Below are positions 57,291 to 64,000 of a DNA stretch of 64,000 nt, piece by piece. Origin of the DNA: Pseudonocardia terrae (lineage in GTDB: Bacteria > Actinomycetota > Actinomycetes > Mycobacteriales > Pseudonocardiaceae). The DNA is taken from assembly GCF_021343995.1 (NCBI RefSeq), contig NZ_JAJTTE010000013.1:62001-126000 (forward strand). Reading direction: 5' to 3'. The number at the start of each line of letters is the position of its first letter. Position 1 is the first letter of the stretch. A program made the position numbers and the translations under genes. The notes beneath the pieces were generated by a model. The model saw only the letters and a list, made by a program, of their open reading frames with translations. It was not told the origin of the DNA and made no database searches.

Positions 57291-57390
57291 GAACGGACCT
57301 CGCGGGAGTGCATCCCCAGAGCCTAACCCGCCCGGCGGCCGGAAAGGCGGTCGCCGGGCGGGCGGGTCACACTGCTGCTCCGGCCGTCGA

Positions 57391-58602
57391 TCAGGCCGGG
57401 ATCATGCCGTGCGGGTCGATGACGTACTTGCGCGCCGCACCGCGGTCGAACTCCTGGTACCCGCGCGGGGCGTCCTCGAGCGGGATGACCGTGGCGTTGA
57501 CCGCGTCGGCGATGTGCGCCCGGTCGTTGAGGATCGACATCATCAGCTTGCGGTTGTACCGCAGCACCGGGCACTGCCCGGTGACGAAGCTGTGGCTCTT
57601 CGCCCAGCCCAGGCCGAGGCGCACCTTGAGGGTGCCCTCCTTGGCGTCGGGGTCCGCCGCCCCCGGGTCACCGGTCACGTAGAGGCCGGGGATACCCAGC
57701 TGGCCCGCCGCGCGGGTGATGCTCATGATGTCGTTGAGGACCTGGGCGGGCTTCTCCTCGCCGCCGCCGTGCCCGGTGGCCTCGAAGCCCACGGCGTCGA
57801 CGGCGCAGTCGACCTCGTTGGTGTTGAGGATCTGGTCGATCTGGTCCTCGAGGGCGGCGTCCTGCCCGATGTCCACGGTCTCGCAGCCGAAGGAGCGCGC
57901 CTGGTCGAGCCGCTCCTTGTTGAGGTCGCCGACGATCACGACCGCCGCGCCCAGCAGCTGCGCGGAGTAGGCGGCGGCCAGCCCCACCGGCCCTGCTCCC
58001 GCGACGTAGACGGTCGAGCCCGTGGAAACCCCGGCCGAGACGGCGCCGTGGTAGCCGGTCGGGAAGATGTCGGACAGCATCGTGAGGTCGCGGATCTTGG
58101 CCAGCGCCTGGTCGCGGTCCGGGAACTTGATCAGGTTGAAGTCGGCGAACGGCACCATGACGAAGTCCGCCTGGCCGCCCTCCCAGCCGCCCATGTCGAC
58201 GTAGCCGTAGGCCGAGCCGGCACGGCCGGGGTTGACGTTCAGGCAGACGCCCGTGGCGCCTTCCCGACAGTTGCGACAACGCCCGCAGGCGATGTTGAAC
58301 GGCACCGTGACGATGTCCCCGACGTCCAGGAACTGGACGTCGTTGCCCTTCTCGACGATCTCGCCGGTGATCTCGTGCCCCAGCGTCTGGCCGGCCGGGG
58401 CGGTGGTGCGGCCGCGCACCATGTGCTGGTCCGACCCGCAGATGTTTGTCGAGACGTTCTTGAGGATCACCGCGTGCGGCGCCTCGCGGCTCATGCCCAT
58501 GGCCTGCGCGACGTCGGGCGGTACCTCCAGCTTCGGCATGTCGTGGTCCTCGACCTCGACACGGCCGGGCTCCTTGTAGACGACGATCCTGTTTCCACCC
58601 AT
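57391..58602 (-). CDS. fdhA: Glutathione-independent formaldehyde dehydrogenase
   Basis: The 403-residue zinc-dependent alcohol dehydrogenase family member has '[19 protein letters not shown]' (catalytic Zn Cys and His), the structural zinc cysteines in '[16 protein letters not shown]', and '[21 protein letters not shown]' (in part) for NAD binding. It matches the Pseudomonas putida-type formaldehyde dehydrogenase, which keeps NAD bound and can act as a dismutase. It oxidises formaldehyde to formate. A strong AGGGAGGGGG ribosome site precedes the ATG. Confidence 0.92.
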   Translation of the reverse strand: MGGNRIVVYKEPGRVEVEDHDMPKLEVPPDVAQAMGMSREAPHAVILKNVSTNICGSDQHMVRGRTTAPAGQTLGHEITGEIVEKGNDVQFLDVGDIVTVPFNIACGRCRNCREGATGVCLNVNPGRAGSAYGYVDMGGWEGGQADFVMVPFADFNLIKFPDRDQALAKIRDLTMLSDIFPTGYHGAVSAGVSTGSTVYVAGAGPVGLAAAYSAQLLGAAVVIVGDLNKERLDQARSFGCETVDIGQDAALEDQIDQILNTNEVDCAVDAVGFEATGHGGGEEKPAQVLNDIMSITRAAGQLGIPGLYVTGDPGAADPDAKEGTLKVRLGLGWAKSHSFVTGQCPVLRYNRKLMMSILNDRAHIADAVNATVIPLEDAPRGYQEFDRGAARKYVIDPHGMIPA

Positions 58603-58653
58603 GGCCCCCTCCCTACTCGTCCGTGTTCAAGGTCACAACAGGACCATGGACCC

Positions 58654-59226
58654 ATGACGAGCGGGGACGAAGTGATCACCGTGTACGACGCCGCCGGGAC
58701 GGTCGTCGGGACGGCGGCGCGCGCGGAGGTCTACGCACGCTCGCTCTGGCACGGCAGCGCCGGGGTGATCCTCCGCAGCACGGACGGCGCGCGCGTGTAC
58801 GTCCACCGCCGGGCGGACGACAAGCTCGTGATGCCGGGCCTGTGGGACTGCGTGGCCGGCGGGGTGGTCGACCCCGGCGAGACGCCGCTCGAGGCCGCGA
58901 GCCGGGAGCTGGCCGAGGAGCTCGGCGTCCGCGGCGTCGAGCTGCAAGCCCTGCTGACGGTGGCGTGGGAGTCGGGTCCCGGCCCCGGACTCGGCGGCCC
59001 GGAGGGGCTGCGCTGCCACCTGTTCGGCTACACGGCCTTCTCCGACGGCCCGGTCCACCACCAGCCGTCGGAGGTCGCGGAGGGCGGGTGGCGGACGAAT
59101 GCCGAGCTCGCGGCGCTGCTCACCGACCCGGCACGGCCCTTCGCCCCGGACTCCCGCGTGCTCGCCGAGCATTTCCTCGCGACCCTCGCGGAACGCCCAG
59201 AGCTCGACGAGCCCGGGACACCCTGA
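58654..59226 (+). CDS. NUDIX hydrolase
   Basis: The 190-residue protein has the NUDIX box 'GGVVDPGETPLEAASRELAEELG' (split: GX5EX7REUXEEXGU is complete) near residues 68-90. Such enzymes hydrolyse nucleoside diphosphates linked to X. The N-terminal 'VYDAAGTVVGTAARAEVYARSLWHGSAGVIL' (in part) resembles the IDI/YfcD-like group. It diverges from fdhA with 51 bases between starts. Confidence 0.9.
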   Translation: MTSGDEVITVYDAAGTVVGTAARAEVYARSLWHGSAGVILRSTDGARVYVHRRADDKLVMPGLWDCVAGGVVDPGETPLEAASRELAEELGVRGVELQALLTVAWESGPGPGLGGPEGLRCHLFGYTAFSDGPVHHQPSEVAEGGWRTNAELAALLTDPARPFAPDSRVLAEHFLATLAERPELDEPGTP

Positions 59227-59232
59227 GAACGC

Positions 59233-59265
59233 GGACGGCACCCCCGCTGAGCGGAGGTGCCGTCC
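59233..59265. terminator. Bidirectional hairpin terminator
   Basis: A ten-base perfect stem (GGACGGCACC at 59233-59242 with GGTGCCGTCC at 59256-59265) and an inner CCGC/GCGG extension form a hairpin between the NUDIX and lpd genes, which converge. Confidence 0.82.
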
Positions 59266-59280
59266 GTCGGGCGCCGAGGA

Positions 59281-60684
59281 TCAGAAGTTGATCATGTGGC
59301 CGGCCAGGCCGTGGATCGCCTCCTGCAGCGCCTCCGAGAGCGTCGGGTGCGCGTGCACGTTGCGCGCGAGCTCGGTGGCGGTGAGGTCCCACTTCTGCGC
59401 CAGGGTCAGCTCGGGCAGCAGCTCGGTGACCTCCGGGCCGATCAGGTGGCCACCGAGCAGCTCGCCGTAGGTCTCGTCGGCGATGAGCTTGACGAACCCG
59501 CCCGGCTCCGCGAGGCCCTGCGCCTTGCCGTTGGCGGTGAACGGGAACTGCGCGACCTTGACCTTCCAGCCCTTCTCCTCGGCCAGGTCCCGGGCCTGCT
59601 GCTCGGTGTAGCCGAAGCTCGCGACCTGCGGCTGGCAGAAGGTCGCCCGCGGCATCATCACGTAGTCGAGCTCCTGCGTCTCCGCATCCGCGAGCGTCTC
59701 CGCGGCCACGACGCCCTGCGCCTCGCCGACGTGGGCGAGCATCAGCTTGGCCGTGACGTCGCCGATCGCGTAGATGTGCGGCACCGAGGTCCGCATCAAG
59801 TCGTCGATCTTGATCGCGCCGCGCTCGGTCAGCTCGACGCCCGTCTTGTCGAGGCCGTAGCCCTCGACCCGCGGCTGGAAGCCGATGGCCTGGACGACCT
59901 TGTCGGCCTGCAGGTCCCGGGTGCCCTTGGCGTCGGAGACGGTGACGGTGACCTGGTCGCCCGAGTCGTCGATCTTCTCGACCTTGGTGCTGGTCAGGAC
60001 CTCGACGCCGAGCTTCTTGTAGCGCTTGCCGAGCTCCTTCGACACGTCGGCGTCCTCGAGCGGGAGCAGCCGGTCGAGGAACTCGACGATCGTGACCTTG
60101 ACACCGTAGTTCGCCAGCACGTAGGCGAACTCGACGCCGATCGCGCCGGCGCCGGCGATGATCACGCTGCCGGGCAGGTCACGGGTGGTGATCTGCTCCT
60201 CGTAGGTGACCACGCGCTCGGACAGCGAGGTGCCCGGCAGCAGCTTGGTGGTGGCGCCGGTGGCGATGATGCAGTTCTCGAACTCGACGGTCTCCGTGCC
60301 GCCGTCGGTGAGCGCGACCTCGATCGTGTTCGGATCGAGGAAGGTGCCCCGGCCGTCGAACTCCGTGATCTTGTTCTTCTTCATCAGGAAGTGGACGCCC
60401 TTGACGCGGCCGTCCGCGACCTGGCGGCTGCGGTCGAACGCCGCACCGTAGTCGAACGACACGTCGCCGCTGATGCCGAAGGTCTTCTGCTCCTTCGTCA
60501 CGATGTGCGCGAGCTCGGCGTTGCGCAGCAGCGCCTTCGACGGGATGCACCCGACGTTGAGGCAGACACCGCCCCAGTACTTCTCCTCGATGACCGCCAC
60601 GCTCTTGCCGAGCTGCGCAGCGCGGATCGCTGCCACGTAACCACCGGGACCGGCACCGAGTACGACGACGTCGAAGCGAGACAT
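59281..60684 (-). CDS. lpdA: Dihydrolipoamide dehydrogenase
   Basis: The 467-residue flavoprotein is the E3 subunit of pyruvate and other 2-oxo acid dehydrogenase complexes. It has '[19 protein letters not shown]' (FAD site), the redox-active '[13 protein letters not shown]' disulfide, '[21 protein letters not shown]' (NAD site), and the C-terminal '[13 protein letters not shown]' His-Glu pair. Length is usual. No E1 or E2 gene is beside it. The ATG start '[10 protein letters not shown]' is as expected. Confidence 0.95.
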   Translation of the reverse strand: MSRFDVVVLGAGPGGYVAAIRAAQLGKSVAVIEEKYWGGVCLNVGCIPSKALLRNAELAHIVTKEQKTFGISGDVSFDYGAAFDRSRQVADGRVKGVHFLMKKNKITEFDGRGTFLDPNTIEVALTDGGTETVEFENCIIATGATTKLLPGTSLSERVVTYEEQITTRDLPGSVIIAGAGAIGVEFAYVLANYGVKVTIVEFLDRLLPLEDADVSKELGKRYKKLGVEVLTSTKVEKIDDSGDQVTVTVSDAKGTRDLQADKVVQAIGFQPRVEGYGLDKTGVELTERGAIKIDDLMRTSVPHIYAIGDVTAKLMLAHVGEAQGVVAAETLADAETQELDYVMMPRATFCQPQVASFGYTEQQARDLAEEKGWKVKVAQFPFTANGKAQGLAEPGGFVKLIADETYGELLGGHLIGPEVTELLPELTLAQKWDLTATELARNVHAHPTLSEALQEAIHGLAGHMINF

Positions 60685-60784
60685 GCCACCAGCCTAGGAC
60701 TCCGCGGCCACGCAGGCCGGGCCCGGTCCCGCCGGGCCCGACCGGCGCGATCCGGCACACATCCGGCGGCGCACCGGGCAGCCC

Positions 60785-61321
60785 TCATCCGGCCTCGGGG
60801 CACGCCCCCTCGTCCGCCTGCGCCGGCGTCGGGCACCCCGTGTCGTCCCCCGCGGGCCAGACGGGCCGGTCGGTCAGGTGGGCGACGAGCGTCTCGCTGA
60901 CGTCGCGCAGCGCCACGACCTGCTCGGGCGTCAGGGCGTCGAACAACAGCGAGCGGACGGTCTCGACGTGTCCCGGTGCGGCGGCCTGCAGGGCGGCCAA
61001 CCCGGCGTCGGTCAGGCGGGCCCAGGCGCCGCGGCGGTCCGTCTCGCAGGCGGTGCGCTCGACCCAGCCCGCCTCCTCCAGCCGCGCCACCGCGTGCGAC
61101 AGCCGACTGCGCGAGGACAGCGAGGTGTCGGCCAGCCTGCTCATCCGGAGGGTGCGGTCGGGCGCCTCGGACAGCCGGACCAGGATCTCGTAGTAGCCGT
61201 GCGGCATCCGCGCCTCGTTCTGCAGCTGGCGCTCGACGCGCTCGAACAGCAGGCGCTGCACGGTCAGGAAGGCCCGCCAGGTGCGCTGCTCCTCGTCGTC
61301 GAGCCAGCGGGTGTGCGCCAC
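60785..61321 (-). CDS. MarR-family regulator
   Basis: The 178-residue protein has the winged-helix core of MarR: 'EILVRLSEAPDRTLRMSRLADTSLSSRSRLSHAVARLEEAGWVERTACETDRRG' (in part) with the wing 'ETDRRGAWARLT'. The C-terminal tail contains two Cys. The GTG at 61321 lies six bases after AGGAGA; the ATG at 61345 has no such site. It diverges from yceI, and palindromes in the shared gap suggest autoregulation and control of yceI. Confidence 0.9.
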   Translation of the reverse strand: MAHTRWLDDEEQRTWRAFLTVQRLLFERVERQLQNEARMPHGYYEILVRLSEAPDRTLRMSRLADTSLSSRSRLSHAVARLEEAGWVERTACETDRRGAWARLTDAGLAALQAAAPGHVETVRSLLFDALTPEQVVALRDVSETLVAHLTDRPVWPAGDDTGCPTPAQADEGACPEAG

Positions 61322-61336
61322 GTCACTTCTCCTATG

Positions 61337-61385
61337 GTTGAACACTCAACTCAACAGCACTATGGTCGCTCTCAACACCTGAGAG
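61337..61385. promoter_or_regulatory. Palindromic operators between marR and yceI genes
   Basis: GTTGA-ACAC-TCAAC (61337-61350) is a perfect palindrome, CTCTCA-N5-TGAGAG (61369-61385) is another, and TTCAACC follows at 61386-61392 so that GGTTGAA...TTCAACC spans the gap. These AT-richer elements fit MarR-type binding sites. Confidence 0.6.
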
Positions 61386-61413
61386 TTCAACCAAATCTTC
61401 CTGGAGGGTCACG

Positions 61414-61974
61414 ATGACCGCAGCCACCACCCAGATCCCCGGCTACGTCGTGGGGACGTGGGACGTCGACCAGGTCCACTCGGACGTCTCCTTCTCCGTG
61501 CGCCACATGATGGTCAGCAAGGTCAAGGGTCGCATCGCCCAGTTCGGCGGCACCATCGAGACCGCCGAGCGCTTCGAGGACTCGAAGGTCACCGCGACGC
61601 TCGACGCCACCTCCATCGACACCAACAACGAGCAGCGCGACGGGCACATCAAGTCCGCCGACTTCTTCGAGACCGAGAAGTTCCCGGAGTGGACCTTCGT
61701 CTCCACCGGGATCGAGGCCGACGGCGGCGACTACAAGCTCAACGGTGACCTGACGATCAAGGGTGTCACCAAGCCCGTGTCGCTGTACCTCGAGATCGGC
61801 GGCTTCGGCCCGGACGCCTACGGCGGCACCCGCGCCGGCTTCACCGCCACCACCACCGTCAACCGCAACGACTTCGGCGTCGACATCTCGATGCCGATGG
61901 ACGGCGGCGGCGTGGTCGTCGGCGAGAAGGTCCAGCTGACCCTCGAGATCGAGGCCGTGCTCCGCACCGCCTGA
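61414..61974 (+). CDS. YceI family protein
   Basis: The 186-residue protein is a YceI-like lipocalin-fold protein that binds isoprenoid chains. It has the family start 'WDVDQVHSDVSFSVRHMMVSKVKGRI' (in part) and 'DLTIKGVTKPVSLYLEI', with 'VNRNDFGVDI' near the end. It has no signal peptide, as in many actinobacterial members. GGAGG precedes the ATG. It diverges from a MarR gene, a common pairing. Confidence 0.94.
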   Translation: MTAATTQIPGYVVGTWDVDQVHSDVSFSVRHMMVSKVKGRIAQFGGTIETAERFEDSKVTATLDATSIDTNNEQRDGHIKSADFFETEKFPEWTFVSTGIEADGGDYKLNGDLTIKGVTKPVSLYLEIGGFGPDAYGGTRAGFTATTTVNRNDFGVDISMPMDGGGVVVGEKVQLTLEIEAVLRTA

Positions 61975-61989
61975 TCTGCGCTCTCCTGC

Positions 61990-62027
61990 GGAAGGCCCGT
62001 CCACCGGTGTGAGGTGGGCGGGCCTCC
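61990..62027 (+). terminator. Terminator after yceI
   Basis: A hairpin with left arm near 61990-62005 (GGCCCGTCCACC core) and right arm 62013-62027 (GGTGGGCGGGCC) follows the stop by about 15 bases; it contains one mismatch in the stem. Confidence 0.75.
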
Positions 62028-62077
62028 GCCGTTCTCCGGCTCGTTCGCGTGTTCCGTCGGGGGTCGGCGGTAGCGTC

Positions 62078-62836
62078 GTGAGCGTGAGCTACGGGGAGCT
62101 GGCCCCGCCTGCGCCGTTGCGCGGGCTGGTCGAGTGCCTGTGGACGGCCGGACCGGCAGCGCGCACGGTGTCCGCGGGGCTCACCCGGGTGCTGCCCGAC
62201 GGGTGCATGGACCTGCTGGTCGACGGCGCCGGCAGGCTCTCGGTGGCCGGGCCGGACACCGTGGCGTTCCTCGCGCGCGGCACGTGGGAGGGCGGCCTGC
62301 GCTTCCGTCCCGGCGTGCTGCCCCGCCTGCTCGGGGTCCCGGCCGGCGAGCTGCGCGACACCCGGGTCGCCCTGGCCGACGTCTCCCCCGCCGCCGCACG
62401 TCTCGCGAGCCGTGTCCTCGGGAGCCCCGGCCGCCCGGTCGGCGGCGACGACTCGCCCGCGGTCGCCCCGGGCGGGCTCTTCCGGCTGGCCGCCGAGCTG
62501 GCCGCGGGTGAGCCGCGGCGGGAGACGGCGCCGTGGAGCCTCCCCACCCTGGGGTCGATCACCGCGCGGCTCGGCGCGGGCGCGGCGGCCGGTGAGGTGG
62601 CCGCGGAGCTGGGCTGGTCCACGCGCTCGCTGACCCGGCACTGCACCGCCGTCTACGGCTACGGCCCGGCCGTCCTGCGCCGGGTCCTGCGGTTCCGCGC
62701 CGCGGCCGCACTCCTGCACGCGGGCCTCGCGCCCGCGGAGGTCGCCGCCCGCACCGGCTACGCCGACCAGCCCCACCTCTCCCGGGAGGTCCGTGCGCTC
62801 GCCGGGGTGCCCACCGGCGCGCTTCGCCCGACCTGA
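62078..62836 (+). CDS. AraC-family regulator with N-terminal DUF6597-like domain
   Basis: The 252-residue protein has an N-terminal domain with 'LVECLWTAGPAARTVSAGLTRVLPDGCMDLLV' (in part), the layout of regulators with a DUF6597-like sensor, and a C-terminal double helix-turn-helix (about 165-250, 'GEVAAELGWSTRSLTRHCTAVYGYGPAVLRR' in part). The GTG at 62078 or 62084 is the start. No obvious target is adjacent; the gene stands between yceI and a repeat array. Confidence 0.85.
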   Translation: MSVSYGELAPPAPLRGLVECLWTAGPAARTVSAGLTRVLPDGCMDLLVDGAGRLSVAGPDTVAFLARGTWEGGLRFRPGVLPRLLGVPAGELRDTRVALADVSPAAARLASRVLGSPGRPVGGDDSPAVAPGGLFRLAAELAAGEPRRETAPWSLPTLGSITARLGAGAAAGEVAAELGWSTRSLTRHCTAVYGYGPAVLRRVLRFRAAAALLHAGLAPAEVAARTGYADQPHLSREVRALAGVPTGALRPT

Positions 62837-62856
62837 TCCTCGGCACGCCCTCCGCC

Positions 62857-63350
62857 GATCACCGTTCCCGTGCAGCGACGGCCACGAGCGTCTGCGGGCG
62901 ATCGCTGCAGCGACCCGACAGACCGCCGTTCATGTCCGCACAGGGCGGCACTCGAAACCGCGAGTGCACGCATTCGGCGATCACCGCGACCCCGGTGCCG
63001 GCGAGTGCGCGGACAGATCGCCGCTCCTGCGAGTCAGAGCTGCCCGAGCGGCCGCGGATGCGCGCAGTCAACGGTCACGGCGACCCTGGTGCTGGCAAGT
63101 GTGCCGGCAGATCGCCGCTCCCGTGCGCTCAGGGCTGCCCGAGCGACAGTGAGCGCACGCGCTCGGCGATCACGCGAGCTGGTGCCGAGCAGGTGCTCCG
63201 GCTGATCGCCGTTCCTGTGCGGTCAGGGCGGAACGCGCAGTCGTGAGTGCACGCTTTCGCTGATCGGGGTTGAGGCACTCGGGCACGCAGCGGCTGATCG
63301 CCACTTCCGCGCACTCTCGGCTGCTCAGGGGGCCTTGAGTGCACGCACGC
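62857..63350. repeat. Degenerate tandem array of ~94-bp units
   Basis: A motif like GATCGCCGTTCC starts at 62857, 62921, 63016, 63110, 63204 and 63296, and a motif like GAGTGCACGC at 62962, 63151, 63245 and 63337 with a degenerate copy near 63058. Spacing is 92-96 bases except for the first. About five diverged copies are present. Within a unit CGGCGATC and GATCGCCG can pair (for example 62975-62982 with 63016-63023, and 63163-63170 with 63204-63211). The period is not a multiple of three and stop codons interrupt all frames, so it is non-coding. Confidence 0.8.
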
Positions 63351-63370
63351 GGTGATTTGGGCTCCAACTT

Positions 63371-63430
63371 GATCAACAGGAGCTGAGGGCTCGATCTGGG
63401 CGGAGGAAGAACCCTCAGCTCCTGGTGATC
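63371..63430. repeat. Strong inverted repeat (19-base arms) upstream or downstream of VOC gene
   Basis: Bases 63371-63389 and 63412-63430 are inverted copies with one mismatch; the core CAGGAGCTGAGGG is perfect. The loop is 22 bases. It lies 17 bases past the VOC stop (reverse strand) and could end that transcript. Confidence 0.85.
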
Positions 63431-63446
63431 ACGTCCGCGCGCCGGG

Positions 63447-63863
63447 TCAGGTCTGCGGCAACGCGGCGAAGAGGTCGACGTGGTTGCCGTCGGGGTCGCG
63501 GACCGTGGCGTAGCGCTGGCCCCAGAAGGCGTCGAAGGGTTCGCGCTCCGAGGGTGCGCCGGCGGAGGTGAGGGCGGCGTGGGCCGCATCGACGTCTGCG
63601 GGCGTGTCGTAGCCGAACGCCAGCGCGAGCCGGCCCTCCCCCGTCGGCGGCGCGAAGTCGGGGGTGAAGCTCGCGATCGTGGCCTCGGTGTCCAGGGCCA
63701 GGCGGTTGCCGCCCGGCAGCGGCAGGTCGACGTGCGGTTGGTCCTCCGCCCCGTCGGGCACGTCTAGGCCGAGCGCCCGGTAGAAGGCCAGCGCCTTCGC
63801 CAGGTCGGTGGTCACGATCTCGAAGAGGGTGCTGGTGGGTCGAGGTGTCGGTCGCGGTCCCAT
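63447..63863 (-). CDS. VOC family protein (glyoxalase-like)
   Basis: The 138-residue protein has a VOC fold: 'TLFEIVTTDLAKALAFYRALGLDVP' (in part), 'LALAFGYDTPADVDAAHAAL', and the C-terminal 'RYATVRDPDGNHVDLFAAL' metal strand. The ATG at 63863 gives the usual short N-terminus; a longer frame to 63890 is possible. It starts ten bases after a partial upstream gene on the same strand, so it may be its operon partner. Confidence 0.88.
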   Translation of the reverse strand: MGPRPTPRPTSTLFEIVTTDLAKALAFYRALGLDVPDGAEDQPHVDLPLPGGNRLALDTEATIASFTPDFAPPTGEGRLALAFGYDTPADVDAAHAALTSAGAPSEREPFDAFWGQRYATVRDPDGNHVDLFAALPQT

Positions 63864-63873
63864 GCCGGCCACG

Positions 63874-64000
63874 CTAGGGATGCCGGCCACCCCTCGTCGT
63901 GAACGGATCGGCCAGGCTGCGCAGCAGCAGGGCGGTCACGGGCTGCCCCAGCCGCGCCCCCGCGTAGTCCGCGGCCGGGAACGCGCGAGGCCCCGCCCGG
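63874..64000 (-). CDS. C-terminal end of an unidentified protein (partial)
   Basis: On the reverse strand an open frame enters from the window edge and ends at a TAG (63876-63874). Its last 41 residues include 'FPAADYAGARLGQPVTAL' and 'LLLRSLADPFTTRGGRHP'. The composition is protein-like and it is placed ten bases ahead of the VOC start. The family cannot be named from this fragment. Confidence 0.5.
   Translation of the reverse strand, partial: RAGPRAFPAADYAGARLGQPVTALLLRSLADPFTTRGGRHP

Larger units (their letters stand above)
62837..63446. other. Long non-coding region with repeat array and inverted repeat
   Basis: This 610-base gap holds no convincing gene. It is filled by the roughly 94-bp-period degenerate repeat array and, after a short AT-richer stretch, a strong inverted repeat; both are listed separately. 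Confidence 0.75.

Noticed and set aside
62857..63350. CRISPR or decayed coding repeat
   Set aside because: Units are degenerate along the full length without spacer/repeat division, and the ~94-base period is not a multiple of three.

Overview
The window is very GC-rich, with dense genes and frequent ATGA/GTGA start-stop overlaps. It carries actinobacterial signature genes: a complete Pup-proteasome set (dop, pup, prcB, prcA, pafA, pafB, pafC), rbpA, helY next to tatA/tatC, an lnt-ppm1 pair and an F420-type luciferase-like oxidoreductase. This points to an actinomycete, most likely Pseudonocardiales such as Pseudonocardia. That assignment is inference; no rRNA gene is present.

Bases 1-11,310 form an anaerobic and nitrogen-oxide respiration island. 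It holds the end of a respiratory nitrate reductase operon (narH-narJ-narI). Converging on it is a three-gene, translationally coupled reverse operon: a SufR-like cysteine-containing regulator, a polytopic membrane protein, and a very large copper nitrite reductase fused to an N-terminal membrane domain and an extra cupredoxin. A hemerythrin/DUF2249 gene diverges from the regulator, and cytochrome bd oxidase (cydA-cydB) follows with a small two-helix membrane protein beside it. Nitrate would be reduced to nitrite by Nar and nitrite to NO by NirK; the bd oxidase, hemerythrin and regulator would handle low oxygen and NO.

Bases 11,500-23,070 are mixed: an oxidoreductase/epimerase pair around two palindromic operators, a UvrA-like ATPase, a coupled AraC-VOC pair, HdeD and DUF3072 stress proteins, bfr/bfd iron storage with iron-box-like sites, a LigD-type protein whose ligase domain looks dead, a glycerophosphodiesterase, a 167-bp palindromic element and an MFS transporter.

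Bases 23,070-41,000 hold rbpA behind a SigR-type promoter, a DUF885 hydrolase, aconitase, an MFS transporter, a phosphoribosyltransferase, ppm1-lnt, PIG-L deacetylase, amidohydrolase, PspC, a secreted SGNH hydrolase, an M24 peptidase, a 5'-3' exonuclease, an Eis-like acetyltransferase and a repeat-rich DUF4333 membrane protein with a minisatellite upstream.

Bases 41,283-57,290 are the helY-tatC-tatA-pafC-pafB ... pafA ... prcA-prcB-pup-dop region. Four forward genes (PAP2/diacylglycerol kinase, methyltransferase, fdhD, VOC) lie between pafA and prcA, and a small forward gene lies between pafB and pafA. The rest contains formaldehyde dehydrogenase, NUDIX, dihydrolipoamide dehydrogenase, a MarR/YceI divergent pair, an AraC regulator, a roughly 94-bp-period degenerate repeat array, a strong inverted repeat and a VOC gene. 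I saw no tRNA, rRNA, insertion sequence, prophage or CRISPR array.
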